Source of the DNA: Ampelocalamus luodianensis
Taxonomy: Eukaryota > Streptophyta > Magnoliopsida > Poales > Poaceae
Direction of reading: 5' to 3'
DNA: 64,000 bases
Assembly: GCA_036346255.1 (NCBI GenBank)
Contig: CM070617.1
Coordinates: 537,501-601,500, forward strand
The notes below the pieces were generated by a model that worked only from the letters and a program-made list of their open reading frames with translations, was not told the origin of the DNA and ran no database searches. This document shows, in pieces, positions 11,030-22,110 of this stretch. Position numbers and translations under genes: made by a program. Position 1 is the first letter of the stretch, and each line of letters starts with the position of its first letter.

Positions 11030-14000
11030 AAACTGCAGTGATCACTTCACTTCGGACGAGTTTGAGGTTCTCCTCTCAGCACAAGGCCACCATCATAGCC
11101 AGTCTGCTGCTCCACCTCCAACCCCTCCTCAACTCAGCTCAGTGCTAATGATGCAAGAGCTAGGGCTCCAATGGAGCAACTGCACTGCTGCGGATGCCTG
11201 CATGGACATGCTCATAAGCCAGCAAGATAGCCACACGATCAAAGCTGAGGAGCTACCGGCGGAATCCCTTCATAATCCAAGATCATCATGTGGCACAACC
11301 ATTGCTTATAATGATATCGTCGATGGCGCCGGCCTGACGCTGGCCGCTCTAGACGGCGTTGTTCTGCCGAGCGTCAACGTCTCGCGGCTGCAGAAGCCAT
11401 GCCTGGCGGCGCCACCTCTTCCTGGCGATGCGTTTGAGATCTTAGCTTCGGCAAGGCTTTGCAAGACCCTACTAAGCCAAGCTTCTTCAGTACTCCATAA
11501 TGGCATGCCTTTGCTAAGAGAGCACCATGTGCTCTATGGCCCTCTTGCTCATCTTCAACTTCAAGGACCATCCATTGACAACTACAAGGTCAGTCAAAGC
11601 AGTAGAGCTCCAGGTCTAGCTCGCTTGCACAGTACTAAGTGTCCTCACAAAGATAATTGAAGGAGAAGAACGAGGTAGTAAACTGTAGGGCTATGTATGG
11701 TACTTAGTACTATAACAGCATATATACCAACTACAACTAGCTAGCTAAGGGACCTTGGGAACGGTATTGCTTGCAACATCCGACAGTACTATAACAATAT
11801 ACTTTAGTATTAACTATTAAAATTTGATCTACAAATTTTAAGAACCGTGAAATTCAGAATACTCGAGGCATTTATAGTTTTCCATGTATAAACTTAATTG
11901 AGAGTTTTAAAACTCATGTAGGAATTAACCAGCTATAGTTGTTTACTTCAATCTTATCCTAACCGAGAGTTGTCCTATATATTATTGGTGAAAAGCTAGG
12001 ATCGTATTATTTTTCTCAACCTACTAATTCAGTACATACAAAAAAAAAATGTGCTGTGGCATATATGTAAAGATGGCATTTCTATTGCTTTCCTCCAGAA
12101 AAATTTCCATCCGCCTCGCTTCAGTCGGAGGAATGTCTCTTACTGTAGAAGCTAGCCTAATCATTTGTTTTGTAAAGCATGAATGATAGTTATAGACCAA
12201 ACATGTAGTACAGCATGTGAAAGTAGGCAGCACTGAAAGAGTTCCAAGATATTGTCTGTCATGACCGTGACATCAGATTTTGATATCTTTTTTCCCTTCA
12301 TTAAGTAGTGTTCCCAGACTAATAATATGGTAGTTTCCTAGCTAGCTATATGGAGTAGCGCACGAGTACAAGAAATACTTGTAGGTCTAGATCCCACATT
12401 GGCACTGGTTCAAAGGTCTGTGCATGCTGCGATTTATGGTTAAGTTAATTAATTTCGACAACCAGCCAATGGATGGGCATATATGGCCTTGGATGTCGTT
12501 GATCCTGCAGTTAAATTAGCTATAAAGGAATATATATAGTTGGGGTAATGTAATGATAATGCATAGGGTATATAGAACATTAGAACGTGTGTAATGTATT
12601 CTCCAAAAGACAGTGCAGCTAGTTTTAATCATAGGACCATTAATTTGGCTTTTTTAAGCCCTGTTCGGTACTTCGGAAATTTTCATTGTTTTTACAGGAA
12701 TTGAACTGTTTTCTATTAAATTCCTTTAAAAATTATGTAAAATTCTTATGTGGCTATGATATGATGCCCTGCCTCTTCCTGAGCTCCTCGTGTTTCTGGC
12801 CGGCTTTCCCTCGGCAAGAGCAAGCTAAGCTAAGCTAAGCTAGGCCCGGTGCCGGTGCCGGTGCCGGTGCCGGTGCATGCATTTGTGAAAGTACGTACGT
12901 ACAGCCTTTTGCTCTGCATGCATGCAGCTTTAAGAGTGACATGCGTCATCTTTTTCGCCCAAAAAGTGCTAGTCGATCGATGCCATGCCATGCCCCTGTT
13001 GCATCTTGGATCGAGTTGAATCGATCTGCAGCTAGCTAGCTATTCCACTCAATACTCGTTGTATGTATGTATGTCTAGCTAGCGCGATCCAGGCATACTG
13101 AACTTCAGCTCGATCGGTACATCGCTTAGCATTAATTCCTTCAAAATGTATATGTATCGCTTTACATCAAAATTACTTGTGCCCCATATATATATAATTA
13201 ATTAATCTTGCACCCTAATTGAGAAGTATATATACCTAGAAATTACTTAGGAATTTATAAGGAGCAATATTTGTATGTATGTATGTATGTATGTATATAC
13301 ATCATGTTAATTAAGGCAGCTACTACTAATTTAACTGTAGATGGGTAATGCATCACAAGGGAGAGGAGGAGGCTATGGGAGGAGTACTGCCGAGCACAAA
13401 TTAGCACTGCCGTCGTCGTCGTCAAAGAAGCCTCGGCTCGAGTCGCGCTCCTCCACCATCGCCCCTTCTTTCAAGGTATCTTTCTCTTTTTCTTCTATAT
13501 GCATTGCAGTTTTTACATGGGTGGGGACTTTACATATGAAAAGATAGATACATCTCTCATCACTTGTGTTTGTGTGCTCCCAAAACAATGTCTTGTTTTG
13601 TCACATCTATATATCAACAGTACGTATAAAAATATGCGGTTACATCTCTCTCTCTCTCTCTCTGGGTGTGTGTAGATCAGCTGTTACTGACTGCTGTTTC
13701 TCTTCTGGTTAATGCCTGTGTTGTCCTTCAATTAGGTAAGAAAAGAGAAATTAGGGGATAGAATCGCTGCTCTTCAGCAACTGGTCTCACCCTTTGGCAA
13801 GGTAACACAAGCTTACTAACAAAGATTTATGGGCCAATTCACTATATGCCACTAAATAACTTTGGATCTTCACAATATGCCACCGGTGTCTCACTGACAT
13901 ATGAGTTCTAGGCCTACATGTCAACCTCACAATAAATGACATATTTTGAATCATGTAATTATTCAGTGGCATATTGTGAATTTTCTCAAGATTTACCCTT

Positions 14001-17000
14001 TTTTTCCTTATTATCTTGCTCTTGATATGTTCATAGTTGAAATTGATCTGATATTCTGATGGACGAAAATTTGACTTATCCCTAACCAAAAAAAATCAAG
14101 CATGACCTGATGCATAGAGAACATGCATTGAGATTCATATGCACGCTTCAATCATGTTGGACCGTGCTAACAACCAGAGGGGTTGAATAGGAGCCACCTT
14201 TTTTCCTTTTCGAATTCCAGTACTTTTTCACTTTAATAGCTATGTGAACCTATGAAGATAAGGTCAAAGAATCACAGCGGAAGAATTGAACCGGAAACAA
14301 GAAGCTCAGTCGTCAACCCCCCCCCCCCCCTCAACCGGTTTGACCACCATGTAATGGGTGGTCTGACCACTCGAGCGGTTTGACCTCTCTCTCTCTTGGG
14401 CGGCCTGACCGCTCCTCAATCTGACAGAAAAATCAACACGACTTCATATTCATAAAATGACCTAATTTTTATCTACAAATCTAAATCACTTGAAATTTCA
14501 CACACAACTCAATAAAAGGTCAAGAATATATTCCAATCGAAGATCTAGACAATCATAGCCAAGATTCCAATAATTTCACTACCATAGAAAAGGTCTTTAC
14601 AGACGGTTCAAGCAGATGGTTTCGTGAGTCATCCGAGTTTATGGATCGATAATGATATAAGGTCATCACATATGGTTTTGAACCACTGTGATAGTCTATT
14701 TTCACGGACGATTCTAAACAAGCAAAATGCGTGATAGTTTTTATTGTAAAAAATGGATTTTGAGCCAAACCAATCAATTCTTTGACAGTAGTTTCCATAT
14801 GCAACCTCTACCAAGACAAATAAAATCCAATTAAATTTCTGATGGCAAACACATTGTAGGGTAGACCTATCTAGCAAAAGGGAAACCAAAATGTTTTACA
14901 ACGTCCCCTCCGAATGGAAAAAAGAATAAAATTACAAAGTTAAACTAGCTAGAAACCACCTGTGCCTCTAAGTTCCTAAAGAACTCATCGGCTTCTTGGA
15001 TTGGTCTTGTGAGCTACTCTATGTACCTCACCAGTATATCACAAACTATTCTTGCTTGTCATCCGAATTTGACTCAAGCTCATCGGCAAAGAAAAGGAGA
15101 GACGACCGAAAACCTCCGGCGGTGCTTCGACCTTAGGTAACACAAAATTAAGATCATTTTTTGACTACTTGAAATTACTAACACTCTGATTTTGATTTTT
15201 CCATGACTACTTGAAATCACTAACACTCTGATTTTGATTTTACCATGACTACTTGAAATCACTAACACTCTGATTTTGATTTTACTATGACTACTTGAAA
15301 TCACTAACTCTCTAATTTTACCATGACTACTTGAAATCACTAACTCTATGATAAAACCAGAGAGTTTTACCATGACTTGAAATCACTAACTCTATGGTAA
15401 AATCAGAGAGTTGGGCATTTTAAGTCACAGAGTCATGTAAAATCGGGAGATACTTATAACGGACTCGATTTCAAGCCATGGTAAAATAGGCGATTTTTAT
15501 ACAAACCGTCGTGATGAGGATGGGAAGTCACAAAGCGGTTTGTGTTGAAAACCGTTGTGAAGTATCACTGACGGATCGAGCAAGAATAGTTTTCAACACA
15601 AACCGTGCGTGATATTACTTTTCACGAGCGATTTTTAGCGCAGCTAGTAACACTGACGGTCGCTAAACCAAAATGCTCGTGATTGTATTTAATACTGAGC
15701 GGTTTTAGTCAACCATATGTGATGAGGCGTCTAGTATTAGCCTTTTGTAGTAGTGTTTCTTGTTTGAGTGCAAGAGGGTTTAAAATCGGGTAAAACTAAG
15801 ACTTGATCCAAAGACTTACTCGAGGATTAAAGATGGCCAAGATAACCTTAGATCAACTTCCACAAGTTCTAGCAAGCTAAATTATAGCAAAAAACCAAGG
15901 CAAAACCCTAAAACATAAGAACCCAATATTTCAAGAAAGAGAGCAGCACAAGAGATAAATCATCTTTGCCCGAATTTAATTGGATTGTTATTGAGGAATT
16001 GAGGGTTTCTGACTACCCCAACATGGAGGATACAAGCTCACTCATGAGCACTCACCCCATAAATTTTCTCTCAATACATCTCTCAAATCCTATCATCTTC
16101 TCATCTCTACTTTCCTCCAAATCTCTAAATTAGGGTTCCTAGGCTTAGGTGGGTGCAAATCCTACACCAACCCTTATATAGTGGAGGCTAAGACTAGAAA
16201 TAAACTCTAACGGCACCCATTAAGCTCACACGCAAATGGGTCTCTCACTCACGCACGTTTCTCAAATCATATGACGATCGATGCTCCGAATCTGTCTCTT
16301 CACAATCTTGTCCTCAGTACTGCCGAGCACAAATTAGCACTGCCGTCGTCGTCGTCAAAGAAGCCTCGGCTCGAGTCGCGCTCCTCCACCATCGCCCCTT
16401 CTTTCAAGGTATCTTTCTCTTTTTCTTCTATATGCATTGCAGTTTTTACATGGGTGGGGACTTTACATATGAAAAGATAGATACATCTCTCATCACTTGT
16501 GTTTGTGTGCTCCCAAAACAATGTCTTGTTTTGTCACATCTATATATCAACAGTACGTATAAAAATATGCGGTTACATCTCTCTCTCTCTCTCTCTGGGT
16601 GTGTGTAGATCAGCTGTTACTGACTGCTGTTTCTCTTCTGGTTAATGCCTGTGTTGTCCTTCAATTAGGTAAGAAAAGAGAAATTAGGGGATAGAATCGC
16701 TGCTCTTCAGCAACTGGTCTCACCCTTTGGCAAGGTAACACAAGCTTACTAACAAAGATTTATGGGCCAATTCACTATATGCCACTAAATAACTTTGGAT
16801 CTTCACAATATGCCACCGGTGTCTCACTGACATATGAGTTCTAGGCCTACATGTCAACCTCACAATAAATGACATATTTTGAATCATGTAATTATTCAGT
16901 GGCATATTGTGAATTTTCTCAAGATTTACCCTTTTTTTCCTTATTATCTTGCTCTTGATATGTTCATAGTTGAAATTGATCTGATATTCTGATGGACGAA

Positions 17001-20000
17001 AATTTGACTTATCCCTAACCAAAAAAAATCAAGCATGACCTGATGCATAGAGAGCATGCATTGAGATTCATATGCACGCTTCAATCATGTTGGACCGTGC
17101 TAACAACTGAGAGGGTTGAATAGGAGCCACCTTTTTTCCTTTTCGAATTCCAGTACTTTTTCACTTTAATAGCTATGTGAACCTATGAAGATAAGGTCAA
17201 AGAATCACAGCGGAAGAATTGAACCGGAAACAAGAAGCTCAGTCGTCAACCCCCTCAACCGGTTTGACCACCATGTAATGGGTGGTCTGACCACTCGAGC
17301 GGTTTGACCTCTCTCTCTCTTGGGCGGCCTGACCGCTCCTCAATCTGACAGAAAAATCAACACGACTTCATATTCATAAAATGACCTAATTTTTTATCTA
17401 CAAATCTAAATCACTTGAAATTTCACACACAACTCAATAAAAAGGTCAAGAATATATTCCAATCGAAGATCTAGACAATCATAGCCAAGATTCCAATAAT
17501 TTCACTACCATAGAAAAGGTCTTTACAGACGGTTCAAACAGATGGTTTCGTGAGTCATCTGAGTTTATGGATCAGTAATGATATAAGGTCATCACATATG
17601 GTTTTTGAACCACCTGTGATAGTCTATTTTCACGGACGATTCTAAACAAGAACCGTCTGTGATAGTTTTTTATTGTAAAAAAAATGGATTTTGAGCCAAA
17701 CCAATCAATTGCTGAACAGTAGTTTCCATATGCAACCTCTACCAAGACAAATAAAATCCAATTAAATTTCTGATGGCAAACACATTGTAGGGTAGACCTA
17801 TCTAGCAAAAGGGAAACCAAAATGTTTTACAACGTCCCCTCCGAATGGAAAAAAGAATAAAATTACAAAGTTAAACTAGCTAGAAACCACCTGTGCCTCT
17901 AAGTTCCTAAAGAACTCATCGGCTTCTTGGATTGGTCTTGTGAGCTCCTCTATGTACCTCACCAGTATATCACAAACTATTCTTGCTTGTCATCCGAATT
18001 TGACTCAAGCTCATCGGCAAAGAAAAGGAGAGACGACCGAAAACCTCCGGCGGTGCTTCGACCTTAGGTAACACAAAATTAAGATCATTTTTTGACTACT
18101 TGAAATTACTAACACTCTGATTTTGATTTTTCCATGACTACTTGAAATCACTAACACTCTGATTTTGATTTTACCATGACTACTTGAAATCACTAACACT
18201 CTGATTTTGATTTTACTATGACTACTTGAAATCACTAACTCTCTAATTTTACCATGACTACTTGAAATCACTAACTCTATGATAAAACCAGAGAGTTTTA
18301 CCATGACTTGAAATCACTAACTCTATGGTAAAATCAGAGAGTTGGGCATTTTAAGTCACAGAGTCATGTAAAATCGGGAGATACTTATAACGGACTCTGA
18401 TTTCAAGCCATGGTAAAATTAGACGATTTTTTATACAAACCGTCTGTGATGAGGATGGGAAGTCACAGGCGGTTTGTGTTGAAAACCGTTTGTGAAGTAT
18501 CACAGACGGATCTGAGCAAGAATAGTTTTCAACACAAACCGTCTGTGATATTACTTTTTCACAGACGATTTTTAGCGCAGCTAGTAACACAGACGGTCGC
18601 TAAACCAAAACTGTCTGTGATTGTATTTAATACAGACGGTTTTAGTCAACCATATGTGATGAGGCGTCTAGTATTAGCCTTTTTGTAGTAGTGTTTCTTG
18701 TTTGAGTGCAAGAGGGTTTAAAATCGGGTAAAAACTAAGACTTGATCCAAAGACTTACTCAGGGATTAAAGATGGCCAAGATAACCTTAGATCAACTTCC
18801 ACAAGTTCTAGCAAGCTAAATTATAGCAAAAAAAACCAAGGCAAAACCCCTAAAACATAAGAACCCAATATTTCAAGAAAGAGAGCAGGCACAAGAGATA
18901 AATCATCTTTGCCCGAATTTAATTGGATTGTTATTGAGGAATTGAGGGTTTACAGCTACCCCAACATGGAGGATACAAGCTCACTCATGAGCACTCAGTC
19001 CCATAAATTTTCTCTCAATACATCTCTCAAATCCTATCATCTTCTCATCTCTCTACTTTCCTCCAAATCTCTAAATTAGGGTTCCTAGGCTTAGGTGGGT
19101 GCAAATCCTACACCAACCCTTATATAGTGGAGGCTAAGACTAGAAATAAACTCTAACGGGCACCCATTAAGCTCACACGCAAATGGGTCTCTCACTCACG
19201 CACGTTTCTCAAATCATATGACGATCTGATGCTCCCGAATCTGTCTCTTCACAATCTTGTCCTCCTCATGACCTAAACCGCTTCTCCTTTGCACCGTCAT
19301 ACGCCGCGGTTTCTCCAAAGTCACCTACCTGTTTATTTGGTAAAGATATCAAAATACCCCTTCTTGATCCTTCCATCCTTTACTGAGTCCAATCTTGTGA
19401 AGCAATCTCAAACTTCGCCACACGTAGGTTCACCAAGGGTTTTTCTCATGCCAACAAGTCTCTAACATCTGGCTCCCACCAGACCGCCTCAACACTTGCA
19501 CTGGCTCAAGCCACTTGATGCAACTCGTTGCACCAAACTTCTCATTCTTGTTCATATTGTGTCTTTCTTGAGACCAACCACTTCACCTGACATTCTTGAT
19601 CGTTTTGAGCATTGATTTCACCAAACCATGTCATGACCATCCTCGCCTTTAACCGTAGTGACTCCAAGCTTTCCTGCACAACAATAGATCAAAAAATCAA
19701 TTTCGGACATAAATTCTTTACAACTTAATCCACATTAGCCAAAGCATACATCATGTAACATATATACAATGATTCCTTGACTTTTGGCCAATACCCAAAA
19801 CTCAGCATAGCTCACTATGCATTGAACCACCACGGCCAGTCAGACCACCGCTACCAGGCCGGTTCAACCACCAAACATTGGCTAGTCTAACCGCGCCCAC
19901 CAGTAACAGGGCACCTGTGCACCTGTCTGGCCGCCAATGGTTTGATCGCCATGGTGTTGCCGGTCTAACCACTTCCTAACACTATAAAACACCCATCTCT

Positions 20001-21226
20001 AGACTTTTCAGTTAAATTCTATCTAATTTCATGTTTAGTTTCTATTTTCAATGGTACCTGATACAAACACATCTCCAAACACTCACACAAGTGTTTGGTG
20101 TCCATTTACCCCAAGCTTGCACCGGTGGTCTGATCGGTCAGACCCTGGGCCATGGCCGGTCATACCGCCTATTTTTTGACAGCAGGCCAGCTTTTGCAAA
20201 ATTGAGAGCTAACTCTCTAATCTCTTCGACAACGATGCTAATTATTCATCACTGATCTAAAACCAAAACACATGGTCCCTACAAATCCAAAGTATGTGCA
20301 TACAAACGTTAAATAGTGCAACAAGTCATGCCGCCTCCATCATTTTATGTTTTAGTCTTTTTTGAACTTAGTTTGCAATAACAAGCAGCATTAATCATTT
20401 GAACATCTAATTAAGTAGTTGTTCTTGCTGCATCAATTATAATTCTTACCTCGATCTTTTCCTGACATTTCTATATCTGCTGAGATGCAGACTGATACCG
20501 CATCAGTACTCATGGAAGCCATTGGCTATATCAAATTTCTTCAAGACCAAGTTGAGGTAATACGGGTTATTCTTAGTCAGTGGAGTAATGTGTTTGACTA
20601 AAACTAATATTCCCTCTTGCTAGTTAACAATGGCAAGTTTGCTGCAGGGTTTTCAATTCCATTAATCCCTATACATGTAAAATATGCATTTCAATGTGTG
20701 CATTGTAGATCGATCAGTGATGCTAAATTTTTGTACATATGTATAGTAATTAACCAGCTGCTGTCCCAGGCGATTACGTGTACATACTGTCTGTCTTTTC
20801 AGGAAATATTTTATTACATGTATATTGCGAAGAGATTCAGCCTGACCATCGTTTAATTACCCCTGCAGACTTTAAGCGGTCCGTACATGAGATCATCCAA
20901 AAATAAGAAAGCCAGGACGACACAACAACGGGTACATGCATGCATTAATCTCTTCTCCTCCTCCTCCTCCTCCTCCTCCTCCTCCTCTCTATGTATATCT
21001 GAGAAGAGAAAACTCTGCTGTTAAACTTTTTACATATGCCTGATTGTTTCTTTGTTGCTTGTGTTAGGGGCCGTCAGCAAATGTTGGAGAGAATAGAGAG
21101 GAAGGTGCAAATAATAAGCTTGATCTTCGCAGTAGGGGACTCTGCTTGGTGCCTGTGTCGTGCACCTCATACGTCACCAATGAGAATGGAGTTTGGGCCT
21201 CACCACCTCATTTTAGGGGAAACTGA
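11030..21226 (+). CDS. Atypical bHLH transcription factor (bHLH112/bHLH123/bHLH68 clade), 5' exon missing
   Basis: A nuclear DNA-binding regulator by family. Exons that close in frame are 11030-11588, 13341-13475, 13736-13801, 20491-20556, 20869-20931 and 21068-21226 (TGA), giving 348 visible residues. All internal junctions are phase 0 with GT-AG. Visible motifs are KKPRLESR, then VRKEKLGDRIAALQQL (helix 1), VSPFGK (loop), TDTASVLMEAIGYIKFL (helix 2), LSGPYM, and a C-terminal LRSRGLCLVPVS box typical of this clade. The basic region lacks the His-Glu-Arg trio of E-box binders. Exon 2 begins with one base of a split codon, so at least one upstream exon exists but was not found. Exon 3 (from its 15th codon) and exon 4 are repeated at 16316-16734. 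The intron before exon 5 is about 6.7 kb and transposon-filled. Family assignment is firm; the exact orthologue is not. Confidence 0.85.
12822..12876. repeat. Short tandem repeats (CTAAG)n then (GCCGGT)n
   Basis: Four to five CTAAG-type pentamers followed directly by about five GCCGGT hexamers, in intron 2 of the bHLH gene. Confidence 0.8.
13383..16315 (+). repeat. Tandem duplication in bHLH gene, copy 1
   Basis: The block starts inside bHLH exon 3 (AGT ACT GCC) and runs through exon 4 into a transposon-filled intron. It is followed without any spacer by a second copy at 16316-19264. The first ~700 bp align at a constant offset of 2933 bp. Further on the offset becomes 2926, 2938 and finally 2949, so copy 1 carries many small indels in its 3' half. 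Its poly-C run near 14315 is also longer. Differences cluster at homopolymers and at CAG/CTG words. This is either a real recent duplication or a joined low-quality contig end. Confidence 0.9.
14577..15755. mobile_element. Non-autonomous CACTA element (copy in duplication unit 1)
   Basis: Begins CACTACCATAGAAAAGG and ends CTTTTGTAGTAGTG, flanked by the 3-bp duplication TTT (14574-14576 and 15756-15758), as CACTA elements make. Subterminal CAGACGG-type motifs (transposase-binding repeats in this superfamily) are present but many are corrupted here, for example CTGACGG. An internal series of roughly 45-bp repeats (15165-15400) with GACTACTTGAAATCACTAAC is visible. No transposase. Confidence 0.85.
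16316..16734 (+). pseudogene. Duplicated bHLH exon 3 (5'-truncated) and exon 4
   Basis: Truncated exon 3 copy at 16316-16408 (lacks the first 14 codons and the native acceptor) and a complete exon 4 copy at 16669-16734. The exon 4 copy is identical in sequence to 13736-13801, keeps both splice sites and is 66 bp in phase 0. It could be skipped, used instead of exon 4, or included in frame to double helix 1 and the loop. The junction makes a new AG after a pyrimidine-rich stretch (TTGTCCTCAG at 16308-16317). Using it would shift the frame. Confidence 0.8.
17083..20330. mobile_element. Large repetitive insertion in bHLH intron, class uncertain
   Basis: Sequence from about the GGACCGTGCTAACAAC word to near 20330 separates bHLH exons 4 and 5 and looks repetitive: several GGTTTGACC/GGTCTGACC motifs at both ends (17262-17340, 19830-20170), no host coding, and a nested CACTA element. 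Family and exact ends were not determined. The 5' half is also present in duplication copy 1 from about 14150. Confidence 0.4.
17503..18693. mobile_element. Non-autonomous CACTA element (copy in duplication unit 2)
   Basis: 1191 bp from CACTACCATAG to TTTTGTAGTAGTG, with TTT target duplications at 17500-17502 and 18694-18696. Multiple subterminal CAGACGG and CCGTCTG motifs in both orientations are intact. The 3' terminus (reverse complement CACTACTACAAAAAGGCT) is almost the same as the terminus at 48083, so the two belong to one family. Confidence 0.9.
20952..20986. repeat. (CTC)n microsatellite
   Basis: About eleven TCC/CTC triplets in the last intron of the bHLH gene. Confidence 0.85.
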
Positions 21227-22110
21227 TGTCAGCTAGCTATCTACAACAGATCGATCGATCCAACACAAAAATGTACTACTCAGAACTAATCATTAATTAA
21301 TTGCACATCTCCAGAGAAAATAGTATGTTGTTGTTATGTTCTCTCTCCCTCTGTGTGTGCTGTTATGTTCTCTGGCACAAATACTGACTCGGTCTCTGCT
21401 TAAGCACGCATATCCTACTACCGATTGTAGGGCTAGTCTCCACAGCAGTCAAATGCTACATCAGAATCAGAGGAGGCTAGAGATCCCCATTAGTCATCTG
21501 AAACAAGGTGGGAGTATCAAGCCTGCACTTGTACATTACATGCATGCATGAAGCTACTAGGGACAAGAAACGATCGCCTATGATCCGAACACCATCATCA
21601 TTAGTACACCACCGACAACCAACCGGCCGGCCGGAGTACGGAATCTCGATCTCAGACAGTTCAGCAAAGAGCAGCCGGCCATTTGTGCCATTCTGCTTCT
21701 ACAGCATTGTCATTTCGCAATATCTCTTTTCAGATATGTGAAATCCGGATCATACATCTTGCTTGTGGCAGGAAAACACAACCTTGTAGCGCGCGTTTCT
21801 ACCTGAATATTGCAAGTCACTCGAGTTCACAACGAACATACCAACATTATGCGCCATACATGCATGGTAGGTAAGAAAATATTTGAGGTATAAATCACGT
21901 GGCAATAAACATCACAAAAACGAGGATACTCCCTGTAACAACAAGATTGAGGTGAATTTAAACCTACAGGTAAATTAGTTGTGCCCATTACATCCACTGG
22001 TGTGTTCTGTACTGCAAATCTGCAATGCAATAGGCTAACAACGCTTTTGCTCAGGAAAATCAGTAGCTGGAGCCTCCGCATGCTTCGCTCTATTTACATC
22101 GCGTAGCACA
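21227..22110. other. bHLH 3' region and intergenic spacer
   Basis: After the bHLH stop there is a 3' UTR-like stretch and then spacer up to the convergent IscA-like gene. No gene or clear repeat was recognised. Confidence 0.5.

Larger units (their letters stand above)
16316..19264 (+). repeat. Tandem duplication in bHLH gene, copy 2
   Basis: Second unit of the head-to-tail repeat. It starts in mid-exon 3 and ends inside the intronic transposon at CTTGTCCTC, where the native sequence carries on (CTCATGACC). Its transposon portion keeps intact CAGACGG/CCGTCTG words that are damaged in copy 1, so copy 2 looks like the better-preserved version. Confidence 0.9.
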
